64,000 nt of DNA from Comamonas sp. (GTDB lineage: Bacteria > Pseudomonadota > Gammaproteobacteria > Burkholderiales > Burkholderiaceae_C). The notes beneath the pieces are model-generated. The model saw only the letters and a list, made by a program, of their open reading frames with translations, made no database searches and was not told the origin of the DNA. Each line of letters opens with the position of its first letter. Position 1 is the first letter of the stretch. Shown here in pieces: positions 58,693 to 64,000 of the stretch. Location of the stretch: positions 434,001-498,000 of the forward strand of contig JAJPEQ010000013.1 of assembly GCA_021166775.1 (NCBI GenBank), given 5' to 3'. A program made the translations under genes and the position numbers.

Positions 58693-60054
58693 ATGGCTGA
58701 ACCTGAACACCCCCCCACGCCCACCGGGGCCGCGCCAGGCCTGCATCGCCTGGGTCTTTCTTTCATGCTCACGTTCATGGTGATCGCGCTGCTCGCGGGT
58801 GGCGCGTGGTGGCTGGCGCAGCGCGGCAAGGCGCCCGCGGTCGGCGCTGGCGGTTTCGGTCCGGGCCGCGGCGGGGGCGGGGCCAGCGTGACCGTGGGCG
58901 CCGCCGTGGCCGAGCAGGGCGCGCTGCCCGTGGTGGTCGATGCGCTGGGCACGGTGACTGCGCCCATCACCTCCACGCTGGTGCCGCAGGTGTCGGGCAT
59001 CCTGACCGAGGTGCTGTTCACCGAAGGCCAGATGGTGCGCAAGGGCGAGGTGCTCGCGCGCATCGACGTGCGCCCCTACGAGCAGCAGCTCGCGCAGGCG
59101 CGCGGGCAGAAGGCGCGCGACGAGGCGCAGCTCACGGCGGCGCGGCTCACGCTGTCGCGCTACCAGACCTTGCTGACGCAGGACTCGATCGCGCGCCAGG
59201 ACGTGGACACGCAGGCGGCGCTGGTCAAGCAGCTCGAGGGGGCCGTGCAGGCCGACAGCGCCAGCGTGCGTTCGGCCGAGCTCAACGTGGGCTTTGCGAC
59301 GCTGCGCGCGCCGATCAGCGGACGCATCGGCCTGCGCGCGATCGATCCGGGCAATCTGGTCACCAGCGGCGGTGCGGGCGGGATCGCCACGATCACTCAG
59401 GTCACGCCGATCGACGTGGTGTTTTCCGTGCCGCAGGAACGCGTGGGCGCGGTCGTCGCGGCGCAGAAAGCGGGCCGGCTGCCGGTGGCGGCGCTAGACC
59501 GTGCGCGCACGCAGCCGCTGGCGCAGGGCCAGTTCCTGACGCTGGACAATGTGGTGAACGCCGCCACCGGCACGGTGCGTGCCAAGGCGCGCTTTGCCAA
59601 CACGGACGGCGCGCTGTTTCCGGGGCAGTTCGTGAATGCGCGACTGCAGCTGGGCCAGGCCGAAGGCGTGCTGGTACCCGTCACGGCGGTGCGTACCGGC
59701 CCGCAGGGCGACTACCTCTACGTGATCGACGCCGAAGACACGGCGCACACCCGGGCCGTGACGCGCGGGCTGGCCACGGCCGAGCAGGTGCTGATTACCC
59801 GGGGGCTGCAGGCCGGCGAGCGCGTGGTGACCGAGGGCGGTGACCGCGTGAAGGATGGAGGCAAGGTACGCCTGGCCGATGCACGAGAACAGTCTCAAAC
59901 GCAGAGTGGACAAGTGCAAGAAGCTACGGAAAGCAAAGCATCCGACCTGAGCCGCCTACCCCCGGAATTGCGCGATAAGGTGCAGAAAATGACGCCCGAG
60001 CAGCGGCGCGCCTTCTTCGCCCAGCGCCGCAGCGAGCGCGGAGCCGCGCAGTGA
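58693..60054 (+). CDS. mdtA: RND efflux periplasmic adaptor (MdtA-like)
   Basis: This 453-residue membrane-fusion protein has an N-terminal hydrophobic anchor (FMLTFMVIALLAGGAWWLA). Lipoyl/hairpin regions are GILTEVLFTEGQMVRKGEVLARID and the coiled-coil ARGQKARDEAQLTAARLTL. It bridges the two RND pump subunits encoded next and an outer-membrane channel not seen here. The start at 58693 is chosen over the longer ORF. It lies 22 nt before mdtB. Confidence 0.93.
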   Translation: MAEPEHPPTPTGAAPGLHRLGLSFMLTFMVIALLAGGAWWLAQRGKAPAVGAGGFGPGRGGGGASVTVGAAVAEQGALPVVVDALGTVTAPITSTLVPQVSGILTEVLFTEGQMVRKGEVLARIDVRPYEQQLAQARGQKARDEAQLTAARLTLSRYQTLLTQDSIARQDVDTQAALVKQLEGAVQADSASVRSAELNVGFATLRAPISGRIGLRAIDPGNLVTSGGAGGIATITQVTPIDVVFSVPQERVGAVVAAQKAGRLPVAALDRARTQPLAQGQFLTLDNVVNAATGTVRAKARFANTDGALFPGQFVNARLQLGQAEGVLVPVTAVRTGPQGDYLYVIDAEDTAHTRAVTRGLATAEQVLITRGLQAGERVVTEGGDRVKDGGKVRLADAREQSQTQSGQVQEATESKASDLSRLPPELRDKVQKMTPEQRRAFFAQRRSERGAAQ

Positions 60055-60076
60055 GTGCCAGGGTAGGAGGGCGGGC

Positions 60077-63000
60077 ATGAACGTCTCGCGCCTCTTCATC
60101 CAGCGCCCGGTCGCGACGGCGCTGTTCATGCTGGCCATCGTGCTCGCGGGCCTGGTGGGCCTGCGCTTTCTGCCGCTGGCGGCGCTGCCGCAGGTGGATT
60201 ACCCGACGGTCCAGGTGCAAACGCTCTACCCGGGCGCCAGCCCCGACGTGATGAGCCGCACGGTGACGGCGCCGCTGGAGCGCCAGTTCGGCCAGATGCC
60301 AGGCCTCTCGCGCATGAGCAGCGTGAGCAGCGCGGGTGTGTCCATGGTCACGCTGCAGTTCGATCTGGAGCTCGGCATGGACGCGGCCGAGCAGCAGGTG
60401 CAGGCGGCGATGAACGTGGCGAGCTCGCTGTTGCCGGCGGATCTGCCCGTGCCGCCCGTCTACGCCAAGGTGAATCCGGCCGATGCGCCCATTCTGCAGC
60501 TGGCGGTGACGAGCGACAGCCTGCCGCTCACCGAAGTGCAGAACATGGTGAACACGCGCCTGGCGCTCAAGATCAGCCAGATCAGCGGCGTGGGGCTGGT
60601 GACGCTCGCGGGCGGGCAGCGTCCCGCCGTGCGCGTGCAGGGCCATGTGCAGGCGCTCGCGGCCATGGGGCTGGGGCTGGAGGCGATCAGCAGCGCCATC
60701 ACCGCGGGCAACGCGAGCGGCGCCAAGGGGAGCTTTGACGGCCCCACGCGCCAGTACAGCATCAACGCCAACGACCAGCTGCTGTCGGCGCAGGACTACC
60801 GCGAGCTGATCGTCGCCTACGTGAACGGCCAGCCGGTGCGTCTGAAGGACGTGGCGCAGGTGATCGACGGTTCGGAGAACGACCGCCTGGGCGCCTGGAC
60901 CGGCATCAAGAGCGATCTGCGGCCCGCGCAAACACCGCTGAACCCCGCGATCATCGTCAACGTGCAGCGCCAGCCGGGCGCCAACGTCATCGCCACGGTG
61001 GACGCGATCAAGCGCCAGCTGCCGCTGCTGGAGCAGGGCCTGCCGCAGAGTGTGCATCTGGCGGTGCTGTCGGACCGCACGCTGGGCATACGCGCCTCGG
61101 TCGAGCACGTGGAGTTGGAGCTGGTGCTGGCCGTCGTCATGGTGGTGCTGGTGATCTTCGCCTTCCTGCATAGCCTGCGCGCCACCTTGATCGCGAGCAT
61201 CGCGGTGCCGATCTCGCTCATGGGCACGGTGGGGGCGATGTATTTGCTGGGCTATTCGCTCAACAACCTGAGCCTGATGGCGCTGACCATCGCCACCGGC
61301 TTCGTCGTGGACGACGCCATCGTGATGATCGAGAACATCGCGCGTCACCGCGAGATGGGCAAGCCGCCGATGCAGGCGGCGCTGGCCGGGGCCGGGGAGA
61401 TCGGCTTCACCATCATCTCGCTCACGGTCTCGCTGATCGCGGTGCTGATTCCGCTCCTGTTCATGCAGGAGGTGATCGGACGGCTGTTTCGCGAGTTCGC
61501 GGTGACGCTGGCGATCACGATCCTGTTCTCCGCGCTGGTCTCGCTCACGCTGGTGCCGATGATGTCCGCGCGTGTCTTGAAGCCCCTGGACGAGGCGCAG
61601 GGCGGCATCGCGCGCGCGCTGCAGGGCGGGATCGACACCCTGATCCGCGGGTACGACGCGGGCCTGACCTGGGTGCTGCGCCACCAGGTGTTCACGCTCT
61701 GGGTGGCGCTGGCCACCTTCGCGGTGACGGCGCTGCTTTATGTCCTGATTCCCAAGGACCTGTTCCCCACGCAGAGTACAGGGCAGCTGCAGGGCCGGGT
61801 GGAGGCGGCCAGCGACGTGTCGTTCGCGCGCATGTCGCTGCTGCAGGGTGAGGTTGCGCGCCTCGTGCTGGCCGACCCGGCTGTGGCCTCGCTCAGCTCA
61901 GTCGTCGGCGTGGACGCGAGCAACAATGCGGCGCTGTCGTCGGGGCGGCTGGTCATCAACCTCGCGCCGCGCACGCTGTTCGGCGAGTCGCAGGACGCCG
62001 TCATGCAGCGCCTGCGCCAGCAGGTGGCGCGCGAGGTGGCGGGTGTCGATCTGTTCCTGCAGCCCACGCAGGACCTGACCATCGATTCGGACACCGGCCC
62101 GACGCAATACCGCTTCGATCTCGAAGGCGTGGACACGAAGCTCGTCGACGAATGGGCGCAGAAGCTCGTCGGCGCGATCGCCCGCCTGCCCGAGGTGCGC
62201 CATGCCACCACCAGCGCCGGGCAGACCGCGCCCTCGGCCATGGTGCGCGTGGACCGCGACACCGCCGCACGCCTGGGCGTGGCCACGAGCACGCTGGACA
62301 ACACGCTGTACAACGCCTTCGGCCAGCGCATCGTCTCTACCATCTTCAGCGAAACCAACCAGTACCGCGTGATTCTGGAAGCCGCGCGCGAGGGCGGCGC
62401 GAGCCTGCAGACGCTGCGCGATCTGCCGATCAAGACCAGTGGCGGGGGCACCACGCCGCTCTCCTCGTTCGCGCAGGTGGTGCAAGAGCCCGCCGCGCTC
62501 ACCGTGCAGCGTGTGAGCCAGTACCCGGCAGCCACCGTGGGGTTCGACACCGCCCCCGGCGTGAGCCTGGGCGCGGCCGTGGAGGCCGTGCGCGCGGCCG
62601 CCGCCGAGGCCGCCTTGCCCGCCAGCCTCACGCTGCGCTTCACCGGCGCCGCGGGCGCGTACCAGAAGTCGCTCGCCAACCAGCTCTGGCTCATCCTCGC
62701 GGCCGTGGTCTGCGTCTACATCGTGCTCGGCGTGCTGTACGAGAGCTATGTGCACCCGCTCACCATCCTCTCGACACTGCCCTCGGCCGGGGTGGGCGCG
62801 CTGCTGGCGCTGGAATTCACCGGCCATGCGCTCGATGTGGTGAGCATCATCGGCCTGGTGCTCCTGATCGGCATCGTCAAGAAGAACGCGATCATGATGA
62901 TCGACTTTGCCATCGACGCCGAACGCGGCGAGGGCAAGAGCGCGGTGCAGGCGATCCACCAGGCGGCGCTGCTGCGCTTTCGGCCGATTCTGATGACCAC

Positions 63001-63205
63001 CTTCGCGGCGCTGGCGGCAGCGGTGCCGCTGATGCTGAGCTGGGGCGACGGGGCGGAGCTGCGGCGCCCGCTCGGAATTTCGATCTTCGGCGGTCTGGTG
63101 CTGAGCCAGTTGCTCACGCTGTTCACCACGCCGGTGATTTATGTGTGGTTCGACCGGCTGGCGCAGCGGTTTGGGGCGTCGCAGGCGGAGCATGAGCATG
63201 CGTGA
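60077..63205 (+). CDS. mdtB: RND multidrug efflux pump subunit (MdtB-like)
   Basis: This 1042-residue protein has twelve membrane helices and two large periplasmic loops. It begins MNVSRLFIQRPVATALFML. The helix-4 proton-relay segment is GFVVDDAIVMIENI. It exports drugs or bile-salt-like compounds by proton antiport together with MdtC. The mdtABC order and two different pump genes fit a heterotrimeric MdtBC complex. Confidence 0.94.
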   Translation: MNVSRLFIQRPVATALFMLAIVLAGLVGLRFLPLAALPQVDYPTVQVQTLYPGASPDVMSRTVTAPLERQFGQMPGLSRMSSVSSAGVSMVTLQFDLELGMDAAEQQVQAAMNVASSLLPADLPVPPVYAKVNPADAPILQLAVTSDSLPLTEVQNMVNTRLALKISQISGVGLVTLAGGQRPAVRVQGHVQALAAMGLGLEAISSAITAGNASGAKGSFDGPTRQYSINANDQLLSAQDYRELIVAYVNGQPVRLKDVAQVIDGSENDRLGAWTGIKSDLRPAQTPLNPAIIVNVQRQPGANVIATVDAIKRQLPLLEQGLPQSVHLAVLSDRTLGIRASVEHVELELVLAVVMVVLVIFAFLHSLRATLIASIAVPISLMGTVGAMYLLGYSLNNLSLMALTIATGFVVDDAIVMIENIARHREMGKPPMQAALAGAGEIGFTIISLTVSLIAVLIPLLFMQEVIGRLFREFAVTLAITILFSALVSLTLVPMMSARVLKPLDEAQGGIARALQGGIDTLIRGYDAGLTWVLRHQVFTLWVALATFAVTALLYVLIPKDLFPTQSTGQLQGRVEAASDVSFARMSLLQGEVARLVLADPAVASLSSVVGVDASNNAALSSGRLVINLAPRTLFGESQDAVMQRLRQQVAREVAGVDLFLQPTQDLTIDSDTGPTQYRFDLEGVDTKLVDEWAQKLVGAIARLPEVRHATTSAGQTAPSAMVRVDRDTAARLGVATSTLDNTLYNAFGQRIVSTIFSETNQYRVILEAAREGGASLQTLRDLPIKTSGGGTTPLSSFAQVVQEPAALTVQRVSQYPAATVGFDTAPGVSLGAAVEAVRAAAAEAALPASLTLRFTGAAGAYQKSLANQLWLILAAVVCVYIVLGVLYESYVHPLTILSTLPSAGVGALLALEFTGHALDVVSIIGLVLLIGIVKKNAIMMIDFAIDAERGEGKSAVQAIHQAALLRFRPILMTTFAALAAAVPLMLSWGDGAELRRPLGISIFGGLVLSQLLTLFTTPVIYVWFDRLAQRFGASQAEHEHA

Positions 63206-63319
63206 CCGCGTTTTGCGCTCGGGGCGCCCGGCTCGTTTCGAGACCCGGCCCCGGTGCCGCTTCATGGGCGCCATGCCCGCGGCCCGCCGTGGCGTCAGCA
63301 AGCACACGAGAGACGGCGC

Positions 63320-64000
63320 ATGAACCTCTCGCGCCCCTTCGTTCAGCGCCCCGTGGCCACCGTCCTGCTCACCATCGGCTTGGCGCTTGCCGGCATCGCC
63401 GCCTTTCTCACGCTGCCGGTCTCGCGCCTGCCCGCCGTGGATTTCCCGGTGATCTTCGTGAGCGCCAACATGCCGGGTGCGAGCCCCGCCGACATGGCAC
63501 GCACCGTGGCCACGCCGCTGGAGCGCACGCTGGGCACGATCGCGGGTGTCAACGAGATGACGAGCTCCAGCAGCACGGGCTCGACCCGCGTGGTGCTGCA
63601 GTTTGACCTCGACCGCAACATCGACAGCGCCGCGCGCGACGTGCAGGCCGCGATCAACGCCGCGCGCATCGACCTGCCGGCCAACCTGCGTACCAACCCG
63701 ACCTACCGCAAGGCCAACCCCGCGGCGCAGCCGTTCATGATCCTCGCGCTCACGTCCAGGACGCGCACGCCGGGGCAGGTTTTTGACGCGGTCAACAACA
63801 TCATGAGCCAGCGCCTGCTTCAGGTGCCGGGCGTGGGCGACGTGACGCTGGGCGGCGGCTCGCAGCCCGCGGTGCGCGTGGAGCTCAACCCCTTCGCGCT
63901 GCACGAGCTGGGCATCAGCAGTGACGACGTGCGCGCCGCGCTGCAGGCGAGCAACGCCAACCGGCCCAAGGGCGTGATCGAGCTGGGTGACGCCGAACAG
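63320..64000 (+). CDS. mdtC: RND multidrug efflux pump subunit (MdtC-like), 3' end off the window
   Basis: The first 227 residues of an RND pump are visible, beginning MNLSRPFVQRPVATVLL. The TVATPLERTLGTIAGV and VGDVTLGGG segments are typical. The gene follows mdtB by 114 nt and is cut by the window end, so completeness cannot be judged. Confidence 0.93.
   Translation, partial: MNLSRPFVQRPVATVLLTIGLALAGIAAFLTLPVSRLPAVDFPVIFVSANMPGASPADMARTVATPLERTLGTIAGVNEMTSSSSTGSTRVVLQFDLDRNIDSAARDVQAAINAARIDLPANLRTNPTYRKANPAAQPFMILALTSRTRTPGQVFDAVNNIMSQRLLQVPGVGDVTLGGGSQPAVRVELNPFALHELGISSDDVRAALQASNANRPKGVIELGDAEQ

Overview
The window is about 64 kb of very GC-rich, densely coded chromosome, most likely from a betaproteobacterium of the Burkholderiales, probably family Comamonadaceae. 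The grounds are gene order (rplU-rpmA-obgE-proB next to rppH and proS, ispB divergent from rplU), long antisense ORFs typical of high-GC codon bias, a class Ia nrdAB pair behind NrdR boxes, a gcvT-gcvH-gcvP operon behind a tandem glycine riboswitch, and AT-rich intergenic palindromes of a kind I associate with Comamonadaceae. The genus cannot be fixed from the sequence. Both ends cut genes: an HNH endonuclease on the left and an MdtC-like RND pump on the right.

Layout. 0-23 kb is mostly core: ribF, ileS, lspA, a degenerate TsaD-like gene, a Na/Pi cotransporter, nrdA-nrdB, a quinone oxidoreductase coupled to a Nudix protein, an EamA exporter, a CNNM/CorC protein, proS with a lytic transglycosylase, rppH, proB, obgE, rpmA, rplU, ispB and tRNA-Pro(CGG). 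23.1-31.8 kb looks accessory. Directly behind tRNA-Pro lie a nonsense-interrupted integrase fragment and an IS21-type transposase fragment. They are followed by a tight minus-strand cluster (Crp/Fnr regulator, TIM-barrel isomerase, LuxS, sugar phosphate cyclase, UbiG-like methyltransferase, UbiA-like prenyltransferase) and then an arsR-arsI-acr3-arsC operon. 31.8-39 kb carries a split ACAD10/11-like pair (acyl-CoA dehydrogenase plus APH-type kinase), a second Crp/Fnr regulator, an SDR, an RluA-type pseudouridine synthase and a soluble hybrid histidine kinase.

39-51 kb holds the glycine cleavage operon, a metallo-beta-lactamase-fold hydrolase, an EamA exporter, a three-gene ABC importer with an intercistronic terminator, the electron-transfer flavoprotein:ubiquinone oxidoreductase and two identical tRNA-Asn genes. 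51-64 kb has a DUF454 protein, peptide deformylase, a thioredoxin-like protein, moaA, a third EamA exporter, an hsp20-lon operon, an SRPBCC protein and an mdtABC-type efflux operon.

The strongest candidate for an undescribed system is the 23.7-29.0 kb cluster. It has an EboC/EboD/EboE-like trio (UbiA-family prenyltransferase, dehydroquinate-synthase-like cyclase, xylose-isomerase-like TIM barrel) interleaved with a LuxS whose active site is intact and a UbiG-type methyltransferase. All five genes are overlapping or at most 3 nt apart, and the cluster sits next to an integration scar. The arrangement suggests a small biosynthetic pathway to a cyclised, methylated and prenylated product. That pathway is inference; the gene content and coupling are visible in the sequence.
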